The notes beneath the pieces are model-generated. The model made no database searches. It saw only the letters and a program-made list of their open reading frames with translations, and was not told the DNA's origin. Position numbers and translations under genes: made by a program. From Absidia repens (taxonomy: Eukaryota; Mucoromycota; Mucoromycetes; Mucorales; Cunninghamellaceae), in the NCBI GenBank assembly GCA_002105175.1, contig MCGE01000001.1, positions 1,054,001 to 1,118,000 on the forward strand: a DNA stretch of 64,000 nucleotides. Direction: 5' to 3'. How positions within the stretch are numbered: position 1 is the stretch's first letter; every line of letters starts with the position of its first letter. Below are positions 44,961-54,479 of the stretch, in pieces.

Positions 44961-47862
44961 CAAATCCACACATAACCAACCACATAAAGATAACAAAAAC
45001 AATACTCAACAACAAACCCATAACCTAACCACCATGGATATTCGAAACAAGTATAAAGATAAAAATAAACATACTAACCTTTTATTAGAAGATGAAGAAG
45101 ATATAGATTTCTACGTTGCTACCAGAAAAGACAGACCACCTGATGTCCTACATGATCCAAAATCAGCAAAGAAAAGAAGAACCAATGGATTGGAAGACAC
45201 ACCATCCTCATCAACACAACCACCACAACAAAATATTCCTACACAAGAAACGGTTGAAAAGAAACAAAGATCAGTACCTACACATCCCGCTATTAAATAT
45301 AGTATCGCTGAAGATGTCCTTAACCGTAAAGCCGATATTGAAGTTGGAGATCTACTCGAAGCATCACCATACCTAAAGAAACAGCTACGTGATGTCTGTC
45401 GACCCAAAAGAAGAAAGCCGCCTATAACATTGAACGCCATGGAAGAAGGCGAAGTGGTGACAACTGCCGCATATGCTGAAGTATATATTGGTGACAGAAA
45501 AATCAAAGCCCTGATAGATTGTGGTGCCGCCAAATCATGTATGTCAAGAACCATGATGAAGATGCTGGGAATGGAAATCGATACCCCATCTACCAATGTA
45601 TTTACCCTTGGTAATGGAACCAGACAACCTACCCTTGGAATAGTCCTTGATGTCCCTATCAAAATAACTGAAGGCATTAGTATACCCACTAATATGGAAG
45701 TACTACCGCAATGTCCATCGCACCTAATCCTAGGAATCGATTGGTTGAATCATGCACAAGCCATTATCAACATCAAAATGGGAACACTAACTGTGACCTA
45801 TAAACACAAGAAGATGATTATTCCTATCACATACATCAAAGCATCATCAAAGCCGGTTACCTTGAAAGCATCCCATGTTATCTATGAAGAAGAGAATCCA
45901 CCACCAAGACAACCAATCCCTGTTAAACCAACACCAATAATGGACGACCAAGATACAAGTGATGAAGATGAAATCACCGATGAAGAAACAGAAGAAGAAG
46001 AATGGGAACATGATGACAAAGAAGAAGAAGATGAAGATCAAGAATTGTGTCAAATCACACCTGCTGAAGACCAAGACTACGCTTTCCGAATAGACCATGT
46101 ATCGGACACAGAAGTAACCATCAGTACCAAAGAAAATGGATTCACCCTTCCACCATACACCATGTGCACCGTTGACTTGAGTACACCCAATGAGAATGCT
46201 CTACCAACTATTATCCACATGCAACCAGATGCTACCTACGAAAAATATTTGCAAGACGATCAGTTCATAGATATCAACATAACGGACAATGACAAAAGTT
46301 ACCCACCAAACACTATTATTGCGCATCGAATGACAAAGTTTGAAATAGAAGAAGACGACGAACAATCCACAGGATATGAATTAGCACAAATGGAGATAAA
46401 AGACGACGACGCCATACAACCATTACAAGAATTGGACCCTACAAAAGAAGAAAAACTACAGTTAGGAGATGTACCGCCTGATATACGCAAGTCCTTTATA
46501 CATCTACTTACAGAATTCCAAGATGTATTTGACTGGCACAATGACAGAATGGGCAAGACGACGCTATTGGAACACGAAATTATCCTGAAAGAAAATACAC
46601 CACCTATCCGACATAGACCATACCGAATGGCACCCGCAGAACAAGAATACTTGAAGCAAGAGTTGGACCGATTATGTGACCTGGGAATCATCAAACCAGC
46701 AAGTACACCATATACCGCTCCTATAATATTAGTCAAGAAGAAGAATGGTGACTACCGAATGGTTGTTGACTATCGCAAACTAAACGCTTTAACCAAAGTT
46801 GACGCTTACCCTTTGCCAAAAATTGACGACCTAATTGATGAACTAGGCAGTTCAAGAATATTCACAGCGCTGGATTTACGTTCTGGTTTCCACCAAGTAC
46901 CATTGAAACAAGAAACCAAAGAATTGACTGGATTCGTGACAAAGTTTGGAACCTATCAATACGAAATGCTGCCTATGGGGTTAGTAAATAGTCCTGCTAC
47001 CTTCCAACGCCTAATAGACCTATGCTTTGGTCCATTACTAAACAAGTGCCTTGTTGCTTACATTGACGACCTAAACATCCACTCCAAAACCTATATACAA
47101 CACATGCGGGATCTACGACAAGTATTCATGTGTGCACGACAAGGAGGATTATTATTCAACATCGACAAGTGCGTATTCTTCAAAGACGAATTGAAATTTT
47201 TGGGCTACGTGATAACAAAAAATGGAATAAAGACGGATGAAGAAAAAATAAAAAAAATTCAGGAATTCCCTCCACCAAAAACCCTTAAACAAATCAGGGG
47301 CTTTATTGGATTGGCCTCTTACTATCGGAGATTCATAAAAAACTTCGCTGCCATTGCAAGACCATTACATGAACAAACCAAGACGACAAAAAATATTACC
47401 TGGAACCAAAAAGCAACAGATGCCTTTAACCTTTTGAAACAAAAATTAACACAAGCACCTATACTTCGACGTGCTGATTTTTCGAAACCCTTTATTATTG
47501 TGTGCGACGCCTCTCAAAAAGGAATTGGTACTATCTTATCGCAACTAGACGATGATGGTAAAGAACACCCAGTGATTTATGCAAGTCGCGGATTAAAAAA
47601 TAGTGAACAAAACTACGGTGCTACCAAATTGGAATGCCTCGCCCTAGTATGGAGCCTACAAATATTCAGACCTTATTTACTCGGCAAGAAATTCACAGTC
47701 ATATCAGATCACTCACCTTTACGATGGTTGGTACAATCACCCAAAGTATCTGGCATTGTAGCAAGATGGATCCAATACCTAGCTGAATACGACTTCGAAA
47801 TCAAGTACCGAAATGGACGAAAACAGGAAGCTGCTGATTTCCTATCCCGTCTGGGATACTAA
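44908..47862 (+). CDS. pol: Pol polyprotein: protease, reverse transcriptase, RNase H
   Basis: No ATG start fits; expression most likely comes by -1 frameshift from gag. The N-terminal linker is hydrophilic. Protease: KIKALIDCGAAKSCMS (active Asp, with Cys where Thr/Ser is usual) and HLILGIDWL. An acidic linker follows. RT: LDRLCDLGIIKPASTPYTAP, KKNGDYRMVVDYRKLN, FTALDLRSGFHQVPL, GLVNSPATFQRLID and the catalytic YIDD. RNase H: IIVCDASQKGIGTILSQ, KLECLALVWSLQIFRPYL and ISDHSPLRWL. It stops after AADFLSRLGY, before the integrase, which begins 148 bp later in another frame. Confidence 0.93.
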   Translation, partial: KKLARATAVDGQLENPPNKSTHNQPHKDNKNNTQQQTHNLTTMDIRNKYKDKNKHTNLLLEDEEDIDFYVATRKDRPPDVLHDPKSAKKRRTNGLEDTPSSSTQPPQQNIPTQETVEKKQRSVPTHPAIKYSIAEDVLNRKADIEVGDLLEASPYLKKQLRDVCRPKRRKPPITLNAMEEGEVVTTAAYAEVYIGDRKIKALIDCGAAKSCMSRTMMKMLGMEIDTPSTNVFTLGNGTRQPTLGIVLDVPIKITEGISIPTNMEVLPQCPSHLILGIDWLNHAQAIINIKMGTLTVTYKHKKMIIPITYIKASSKPVTLKASHVIYEEENPPPRQPIPVKPTPIMDDQDTSDEDEITDEETEEEEWEHDDKEEEDEDQELCQITPAEDQDYAFRIDHVSDTEVTISTKENGFTLPPYTMCTVDLSTPNENALPTIIHMQPDATYEKYLQDDQFIDINITDNDKSYPPNTIIAHRMTKFEIEEDDEQSTGYELAQMEIKDDDAIQPLQELDPTKEEKLQLGDVPPDIRKSFIHLLTEFQDVFDWHNDRMGKTTLLEHEIILKENTPPIRHRPYRMAPAEQEYLKQELDRLCDLGIIKPASTPYTAPIILVKKKNGDYRMVVDYRKLNALTKVDAYPLPKIDDLIDELGSSRIFTALDLRSGFHQVPLKQETKELTGFVTKFGTYQYEMLPMGLVNSPATFQRLIDLCFGPLLNKCLVAYIDDLNIHSKTYIQHMRDLRQVFMCARQGGLLFNIDKCVFFKDELKFLGYVITKNGIKTDEEKIKKIQEFPPPKTLKQIRGFIGLASYYRRFIKNFAAIARPLHEQTKTTKNITWNQKATDAFNLLKQKLTQAPILRRADFSKPFIIVCDASQKGIGTILSQLDDDGKEHPVIYASRGLKNSEQNYGATKLECLALVWSLQIFRPYLLGKKFTVISDHSPLRWLVQSPKVSGIVARWIQYLAEYDFEIKYRNGRKQEAADFLSRLGY

Positions 47863-48010
47863 TCGACCATCAATAACAAACAACAGATACATATTTTTGC
47901 TGCTCAATACAATACAAAAACTTAATATACCAAAAAAAAAAAAAAAAAATGCGACCAACTAGTGCGACGTCGTAAAAAGCTCAACTATCACAATAGAAGA
48001 AATTATCAAC
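47863..48010 (+). other. Spacer between pol and integrase with PBS-like motif and poly(A)
   Basis: Contains ACATATTTTTGCTGCTCAATAC (47888-47909), resembling the LTR-end/PBS junction, and an 18-base A run (47932-47949). The integrase ATG follows. Confidence 0.6.
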
Positions 48011-49342
48011 ATGGACGAACGAAAGATCAATCAAATCAAATACTACTTAAAGAAATTGCAATACCCAGAAGACGCCACAGATCGCGAGAAGCGATACCTA
48101 AATCGACACTCATCTAAATACATAGTCGAAAAGGAAATACTATTTTACTTCAACATCACACAACAAACGAAACGAAAAGTCCTAAATCAATCTCAAGCCC
48201 AAGATGCGTTATTAATGCATCATGCACATCCCATGGGAGGACATATGGGCTTCAGAAATACACTATTCAAAATATCTCAACAATACTACTGGGATACAAT
48301 GTCCAAAGATGTCCAGAAATACATCAGAAACTGCCCACGATGCCAAACAAGTGGACCAAAGAAATTAAAAGAACTATTACACCCGGTACCAGTAGGATCC
48401 AAACCGTTTGAAAAATGGGCTATCGATGTGAAACATGTCCCTACCTCTAAAACTGGTGCACGGTACATCATAGCGGGAATCGAATATTTAACAAAATGGA
48501 TCGAAGCACGAGCCATCAGGTATCAAACCTCTGCAGAAATCGCTAGCTTCATCTACGAAGAAATTATTACTCGACATGGTTGCCCTCATATCATTATTAC
48601 GGACAATGGAAGACCGTTTATAAATGATCTAGTCAAGCAAGTATGCTTCCATTACAACATACATCACCAAACCATCTCAGTCGGCAATTCACAAGCAAAT
48701 GGACTTATTGAAAGACTAAATGGAACAATGGGTGAAATAATTAAGAAAAATACAGCTGAAGACAAAACGTCTTGGGATCAATATTTACCAGCTGCTCTAT
48801 TTGCATATCGGACGATCAAACAAAATACAACTCAATATTCACCCTTTTTTCTCACTTATGGATATTATCCAAAAACGCCCTACGAACAATCCCATCTCGA
48901 ATACGATCCAACTTCTTACAAATATCAATACCAATTGGACCAACGTGCTCGTCGGGAGGTGCATACACTAAACCAAATCAGAAAAGATGCACAGGACTTC
49001 ATCAAACGATCACAAATCACACAGAAAAAGGCCATCGACAAGAAAATAAATAATGAACTTCGACAATGGAAACCACCATTCAAACTCGGTGACCTGGTAA
49101 CCCTTTTCGTTGGCATTAAACCCAATTCTTGGACTGGAAAGATATCCGATAATTGGGAAGGTGTATATATCATCCATCAAACATTAGGAAAAGGTACTTA
49201 TACGATCAAGCCGTATAAAGATGAATCTAATCGATTGAAAAGAATACATGGAAACCGACTGAAACTCTACTCCCTACCCAATGTATTTTGGAAAAGCGAT
49301 GATCAACGAATATCAGCGGAGTTATATTCCACACTAATATAA
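48011..49342 (+). CDS. Integrase of the gypsy element, separate ORF
   Basis: 443 aa from the ATG in AACATGGACG. N-terminal zinc domain HHAHPMGGHMGFRNT..NCPRCQ (HHCC). Catalytic core: WAIDVKHV (first Asp), IIITDNGRPFIN (second Asp) and QANGLIERLNGTMGE (Glu). Core end LTYGYYPKTP. The C-terminal GPY/F-like domain is FKLGDLVTLFVGIKPNSWTG, KGTYTIKPY and HGNRLKLY; no chromodomain follows. All three catalytic acids are present. Its own ATG and separate frame mean it needs re-initiation, splicing or a subgenomic RNA. Confidence 0.92.
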   Translation: MDERKINQIKYYLKKLQYPEDATDREKRYLNRHSSKYIVEKEILFYFNITQQTKRKVLNQSQAQDALLMHHAHPMGGHMGFRNTLFKISQQYYWDTMSKDVQKYIRNCPRCQTSGPKKLKELLHPVPVGSKPFEKWAIDVKHVPTSKTGARYIIAGIEYLTKWIEARAIRYQTSAEIASFIYEEIITRHGCPHIIITDNGRPFINDLVKQVCFHYNIHHQTISVGNSQANGLIERLNGTMGEIIKKNTAEDKTSWDQYLPAALFAYRTIKQNTTQYSPFFLTYGYYPKTPYEQSHLEYDPTSYKYQYQLDQRARREVHTLNQIRKDAQDFIKRSQITQKKAIDKKINNELRQWKPPFKLGDLVTLFVGIKPNSWTGKISDNWEGVYIIHQTLGKGTYTIKPYKDESNRLKRIHGNRLKLYSLPNVFWKSDDQRISAELYSTLI

Positions 49343-49415
49343 CAAACAATGCATATATACTTTGGTACATACTTTTATTTTAGTGCTCACGTAACATATT
49401 TATATTTTTGGTGCT

Positions 49416-49416
<1 letters not shown>

Positions 49417-49460
<44 letters not shown>
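49417..49460 (+). repeat. Poly(A) tract inside the element
   Basis: 44 A directly after TTTTTGGTGCTC, between integrase and ORF3. The length may be imprecise. Confidence 0.85.
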
Positions 49461-49462
<2 letters not shown>

Positions 49463-49574
49463 ATAAAAACTCAAATAATTTCTAGAGTCATTTTACTTCT
49501 TTCAATATCAACCCTCAACCTCCAATTACTTCATCTACAAAGCAGATTTTTTCACTCAACCTTACACTACAACA

Positions 49575-50072
49575 ATGGACAATCAAATCAACCACCTTCA
49601 AATATTCGAAAGTAACTTCAACCAAAGCTGGACTAACCAAACTACCGACCGATTAATTTCATTGGACGAATTAATTAAAGAAAAACAACTGGCTTACCAT
49701 GATCTTCATTATGAAGAAAGAAGGACACACTGGAAGAAACAACAGACCCTAAAACAAGAATTAGTACCAGCTTTCATTACGTATGCCCATGACTTGATCG
49801 GGGTATGCCCACAAATTCAACACTATCAACATATGCTCCGGTCCCTGTTTAACTACCGCTTTGGACAACTAAACACAGTAGGAATGCGCCGTATTATCTT
49901 CCGACAAATCCAGCAAACTGATCCGTGGTGGACGACTGGCGGCCAGTCTTCTCATTGCCCCGGGGATGTCGAGGAACAGTCCGAGACTGCTTCCAGTGAT
50001 GGCGAGTCCGAGGACGGGTTTAATAACGTCTTCAGCTCGCAAGAGCTCCGTGACTGGGCTTTGAATGAATGA
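49575..50072 (+). CDS. ORF3 of the gypsy element, unknown function, ends in the 3' LTR
   Basis: 165 aa from ATG (MDNQINHLQIFESNFNQSWT). A helical, charged middle (LDELIKEKQLAYHDLHYEER) is followed by aromatic/basic stretches, then a Ser/Glu-rich tail EEQSETASSDGESED and GFNNVFSSQELRDWALNE. The last 35 or so codons lie inside the LTR (from 49967). The same tail is kept in diverged form at the start of old LTR 2, which suggests constraint. No signal peptide or membrane helix, so it is not an envelope gene. Not recognised. Confidence 0.65.
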   Translation: MDNQINHLQIFESNFNQSWTNQTTDRLISLDELIKEKQLAYHDLHYEERRTHWKKQQTLKQELVPAFITYAHDLIGVCPQIQHYQHMLRSLFNYRFGQLNTVGMRRIIFRQIQQTDPWWTTGGQSSHCPGDVEEQSETASSDGESEDGFNNVFSSQELRDWALNE

Positions 50073-50692
50073 AGCTTGCCCTGGTCCAGATCTTGGATCT
50101 CAGATCACTTTTTACTTTTTTTCTTGTTTCGCCTCGCTTCAGTCCAACTTTATTTTCTTTTATTTTTTTAGTATAAATATCCCACCTTTTTTTATCCTTT
50201 TATTTTTTTCTTTAGTTTTTTTCAAGTTTTCCCAATATATTAAATAAAACTCAGTACAAAGGTTATTATACCACCAAATTATCTACCGTTTCTATTGGAT
50301 CATAGAAACCTCCTTATTTTCTGACTACAAGTCCTTTTTTTATTTCATTTTTACTGTGTGTTATACACTATATTTTTATTGAACTAACAAAGGTCAATAC
50401 TTTTCATTTTTATTTTATCTTACTTTTTCAAGTTTATTCTTTATAAACTTTCTCTACAGTTGGACTTTATCTACAAAAGTTCTGGTGCTCACTACTCTAT
50501 ATTCTATTTTTGTCCAAATCAGGGGCAAGATATTTCGAATTCCGCCTAAGGAACAAATTCATATTCAAGCTCTAAACAAGCAAAAGCTACACTAAAGGAT
50601 AACTCAAAACATCCTATCCAACACAAAAAAAATATAAAAACCTACAAAAACACTACTCTGTTACAAGCTTCCTACCCAAATTAGCCGTAACA
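49967..50692 (+). repeat. 3' LTR
   Basis: 726 bp, reads identical to the 5' LTR. TATA box at 50172-50179 and internal TGGTGCTCACTAC at 50483-50495. The usual polypurine tract before it is weak (CGGGGA only). Confidence 0.93.
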
Positions 50693-50761
50693 CCAGAAAA
50701 ACATAAAAAACCTACAAAAACACAATCCAGTTGGACTAAAATCACAAATTTAGCCGCAACA

Positions 50762-50854
50762 CAAGCTACATACCAAATTGGCCGTAACACGAGCTAACGT
50801 AGGGAACAAAATGGAAACCCAGTTGCAAAAAATGGGAAGAAAGGGCAAAAATAA
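50762..50854 (+). repeat. Short LTR-end fragment before the tRNA
   Basis: CAAGCTACATACCAAATTGGCCGTAACACGAGC repeats the LTR terminus pattern (CAAGCTTCCTACCCAAATTAGCCGTAACA), so a further remnant lies between the old LTR and the tRNA gene. Confidence 0.55.
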
Positions 50855-50928
50855 TGCTCACTACAGGGGTCGAACCTGTGGCCTTGGCGTTATTAGCACC
50901 ACGCTCTAACCAACTGAGCTAAGCGAGC
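50855..50928 (-). tRNA. tRNA-Ile (anticodon AAT)
   Basis: 74-nt cloverleaf on the minus strand: acceptor GCTCGCT with AGTGAGC (one G-T pair), D arm AGCTCAGTTGGTTAGAGC, anticodon arm with loop CTAATAA (anticodon AAT), T arm ACAGGTTCGAACCCCTGT (B box GGTTCGAACCC), discriminator A. No intron. Its 3' end is the exact partner of the retrotransposon PBS. Confidence 0.96.
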
Positions 50929-51420
50929 TTCTATGTCTATGGAATCGGGAATTTCTATATAAGCCCAATCGCTCATTCCAGCCAATCAGAGCTCTTCTTT
51001 AGTTAGAATACAGGTATTTTCCCTTTTTGTGTGTTTGTGACCCCTGACTAGTAGTACATAGCTTCTTTATCACTTGTAGCAACTTTATTTTCTTTATATA
51101 TTTTTTGGACATGAATGACTGTCTTTATTTTTTTTGGTTGACTCAATTGACCAGTTTTTCGTTACATCGACGTAACATGTCTGACAAATTGGATAAAGAT
51201 ATATATTTTGCGACAAAGCGGAGGTACAATATTATTCGGCCCGTATAATTTGGAGGATGAATTTTTTCATTTCTACCTTTATTTTTCTTTTCCCTTTTCC
51301 CCTCATTCGTTTTTGACATTGTCTCAGTTCCCATTACTTTTTTTTTTTTTTACTTCTATTATCCAAAAATTTCACAATAATTGATAACAAGTCCCATTAA
51401 TTCAATAATATAACAAACAG
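50929..51420. other. Intergenic upstream of the tRNA, no gene seen
   Basis: Contains a TATATAAG motif and a CCAATCA box (50957-50987). The rest is AT-rich with a T run at 51339-51350. It might hold the missing 5' exons of the relic that follows, but none was seen. Confidence 0.4.
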
Positions 51421-51689
51421 GAGCAAAAAAAGGACCAGCAGCAGCACCAACGTCGACGATCGAATCACAATTGAAGATGATGACTTTGAGGATATTGAGC
51501 TAAGTGACATCATAATCAAAATTACAAAAGTTTACTGATTTTATACAATGTTATTTTATTTTATATTATTCTCATAGCAATGTCCCCAATGATGCAAAGA
51601 CTCCACCAGCCAGTGAATCGGATGACGTTGAAATAATGACTCCCCTTGGAGCATCAATCGCCAAACGCAGAAAATTAGACTCAAATTAA
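51421..51689 (+). pseudogene. Relic of a small acidic protein gene (3' exons)
   Basis: Exon-like stretch after an AACAG acceptor: SKKRTSSSTNVDDRITIEDD and FEDIELSD. A second follows a CTCATAG acceptor: NVPNDAKTPPASESDDVEIM, TPLGASIAKRRKLDSN, stop at 51689. The KRRKLD end looks like a nuclear localisation signal. The available GT donor does not join the two in frame and no start exon is seen, so this is either a broken gene or an incomplete model. Confidence 0.4.
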
Positions 51690-52458
51690 ACCCAGCACAC
51701 CTGCATTTTTTTTTTCCTTTCTTTCCCTTTTGTTATAAAATTCCACGTTTTCCTTCTCTTCCGTCTTTTGGATTTTTTTTTTTTTTTTTGGCATTCATCT
51801 GTTTTATTATTCACCGTACATTCTCAACCTTTTCTTTTTCTTTTTTTTTTTTTTACTTTAGTGCTCATCTCCATCATCCCCTCTCCACACCAGTGAACTC
51901 ATTATTTTAATGTGCAAATCATTCCTATCATTTGCCCATTCACCTTAGTATCCTCTTCATCTCTCATATGTTATTATATATTGTCTTTTATTTTACTATT
52001 ACTGTCTATTTTATCTTCTTATCACTGCAATAAAGAAAATCACTTCTGAAAAATATTTATGTACATTGATTTTGTGGAATACGAGTGTTGTTTTTGTGTT
52101 AAATATATTATTCTTTGAAGGATATGTGTTGTTTACCTATTGTAGGGTATGTGTTGTGTTGTTTTGTAGAGTATGTGTTGATTTGTTTTGTAGGGTATGC
52201 ATTACTGTATATTGCTTTTTGTAGGATATAGTAGTGTTGTATTATGGACGAGAAATACTTACAGTAGACATGTTGTATTTGTGAATACTCGTATGAACGG
52301 GGAAGATGGGTTGTTGTAAAAAGATGACTCATACAATATCTTCATCCTTTACCTGATTGGGGAATCTTTGTAAAACTATACATCAATTGAATCTTCCGTT
52401 GACATAGGCGACATGATCATCACTAATAAATCAAAATGTATCAACTTCAATCACTGTA
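51690..52458. other. Intergenic with a short degenerate repeat
   Basis: 52120-52240 has four to five units of (T)GTAGGGTATGTGTTG spaced by TTG-rich sequence. T-rich runs occur at 51775-51855. No gene. Confidence 0.45.
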
Positions 52459-52605
52459 TCAATCTGGATCAATTTCAGGCGATGCTTTTGATTTAGATTG
52501 ATTCACCAATTTTTTTTCCACTGTGATGCGAAAAGGAAGGATTCTAAGACATAGATTTCCATTTTTGGCTGTTGCTGAAGCAAATACTGGTCCACCGAGT
52601 AAAAC
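52459..52605 (-). pseudogene. Orphan terminal exon of unknown gene
   Basis: Begins right after a GACATTAG acceptor on the minus strand and is open for 48 codons to TGA: VLLGGPVFASATAKNGNLCL, RILPFRITVEKKLVNQSK, ending EIDPD. Composition and conserved-looking glycine/hydrophobic pattern suggest a true last exon, but upstream sequence (52606-52760) shows no in-frame exon. Family not recognised. Confidence 0.35.
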
Positions 52606-53376
52606 CTAATGTCAAAGACAATGAAATATTTTATCACCACGAAAGTATGATAGACAGTATAAAAGGATGTGAAATATATAGTTTCTTTAATAAGGTTATG
52701 ATATGCAAAAAGTGCGGGACATATGATATGAGGTGATCCATGAACACCCCCTTTTTTTCCCTACCCCTGAAAAAGTGTCATCGCTAGTTGCAGTGTTTTT
52801 GCTGCAGTTTATAGATTTCTTTGTTCAGAAGCCAGTCATATGTGCCATGTTTTATATAAATCAATGCCATAGTATGACATGTATCAACTACATTCCGTCA
52901 AAACATATAGTAATTCTCACCGGACATAGCATTATATGCGTAGTATAGTTAGTTGGTGATTCAAAAGCACTTTTATATAAAACAGATCGTTCTATCAACT
53001 AATACAACATTTATTGTTTATACTATTACTATTTATTTAATCACTTTGGGAGTCAGAAAGAGATAGAGAAATCAGAAGCAAATAGTTTTGAATCCAGCAC
53101 GCATGAACGAGCATCTTACCTTACGCCTTTTTTTTTCCTGTTTCTTTTATGAGAAATAGAACAGGGGTAAGGGGGGATGATTGAGTTGTATATCTTAAAA
53201 AAGCAAATTAAAAAAAGACTGCAGCTCCCCTTTTTCATGTCCTCAGAGAACAATTTTTATTTTTGCTCCTTGTTTTTGTTTCAAGCCAATCACGATTGCC
53301 CCTTAAAAAAATCGGTCACCACCTATTTTTTTTTTCTTTTTTTTTCGTTTTCCTTTTTTTTTTTGTGTATGTTGAC
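52606..53376. other. Intergenic, promoter side of the C2H2 gene
   Basis: AT-rich; T-rich tracts at 53322-53363 run directly into the C2H2 start. No other feature found. Confidence 0.4.
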
Positions 53377-54181
53377 ATGACCTCTTCTTGCATTGTAACT
53401 TCGAAACAATCTTCCATGAATACTTACGAGCACAAACCAAACGATCCACCGACAGCAACGACGCCTCGCCCTCCCCCTTCATCTGGCAACCATCACTCAC
53501 CCTATCCTTCTCCTTACTATAAATACAATCATCACCATCATCCTCTCCCGCAGCAGCAGCCTCACCCTCAGCACTCGCCACTTCCTCATCCGCGACAGCT
53601 TCCTACTGGATCGGTTTATGCCTATTACACTTCACCTGGCTTGCGTACATCGTCTCCTCCGCCGCCTCCTCCTCCTCAATTATCAGCAACTACCATGTCA
53701 ATAGAAAGAGCAACTGGTTCTCATCCCCACAACAATCATCACACTTTACCACCACTAACATCTACTACTCGACAGGTCTCGCCACCTTCTCCTACTATAC
53801 CCAGCTCAGCCATGACGAACCGCCGTCGCCCACCTATCCGAGCAAGCACTACTCGTACGAATAAGGAAAAGCGAACATTTGCCTGTCAAGTGGAAGATTG
53901 TGGGAAAGTATTCAAGCGATCGGAGCATCTCAAACGACATATTCGGTCCATCCATACCAACGAAAAACGTAAGTAAATTAGTTATGATGGAATGGGATAG
54001 TATGGGTGGTATACAAAGTGAAATGATTGATTTATGGTGGTGCACAGTGATCTCATTTTTTTTTTATATAGCTTTTGAATGCCCTTACCAGCAATGTCAA
54101 AAAAGGTTCTCAAGATCCGACAACCTAAATCAACATATACGCATCCATCGTCACTCTAGCAAGGAATCCACTACTCCCTGA
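53377..54181 (+). CDS. C2H2 zinc-finger transcription factor (Msn2/4-like finger pair)
   Basis: 233 aa; exons 53377-53968 and 54072-54181. About 165 residues of Pro/His/Ser/Gln-rich, probably disordered, activation-type sequence precede two adjacent fingers at the C-terminus: FACQVEDCGKVFKRSEHLKR..HTNEK and PFECPYQQCQKRFSRSDNLNQ..HRH. The intron falls in the TGEK-type linker. The recognition helices (RSEHLKR, RSDNLNQ) match the Msn2/Msn4/Seb1 group that binds CCCCT stress elements (family knowledge). The short C-terminal tail HSSKESTTP ends at TGA. Confidence 0.92.
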
Positions 54182-54479
54182 TCTGTTTGTTTTCCCTCTC
54201 TTTTAGTTTTTATATTCCCTTAGCTTCTTATATGCATTCCATTTATTAGTTTATTTCTTTGTGTGTGTGTGTGTGTGCCTTTTTTTTTTCCTTTTACACA
54301 TTTGTTTTTATCATCAATACCCTCTTCTTCACTTTTTAGTATAATCCACCTCACCCCTGACATACAATATATTCCCCAAAAATAAAATAAAACAAAGGCT
54401 GTTTTAGTTGATGATGATAAAATGAATGATTGATTGGTTTTATTACAAAAGGAAAAAAAAATATTGATGTGAAGAAGCA
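54182..54479. other. Convergent 3' spacer
   Basis: Between the C2H2 gene and the minus-strand coiled-coil gene. GT microsatellite (TGTGTGTGTGTG) at about 54263-54278. Confidence 0.5.

Larger units (their letters stand above)
42963..50692 (+). mobile_element. Full-length Ty3/gypsy-type LTR retrotransposon (7730 bp)
   Basis: Two 726-bp direct repeats flank gag, pol (protease, reverse transcriptase, RNase H), integrase and a third ORF. The target duplication is CCAG (42959-42962 and 50693-50696). The order PR-RT-RH-IN is that of Ty3/gypsy (Metaviridae). The LTRs read identical and gag, pol and integrase frames are open, so insertion looks recent. Integrase is in its own ORF rather than fused to RT, which is unusual. 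Confidence 0.93.
42247..50761 (+). repeat. Old LTR 2, split by insertion of the young element
   Basis: Left part 42247-42962 and right part 50693-50761 together form one diverged LTR ending GCCGCAACA. Joining the two across the insertion restores the sequence found uninterrupted in old LTR 1 around 42140-42217. The left part starts with a frame ending RELIDWALSN, the counterpart of the RELRDWALNE-type tail of ORF3 in the young LTR. Confidence 0.8.
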
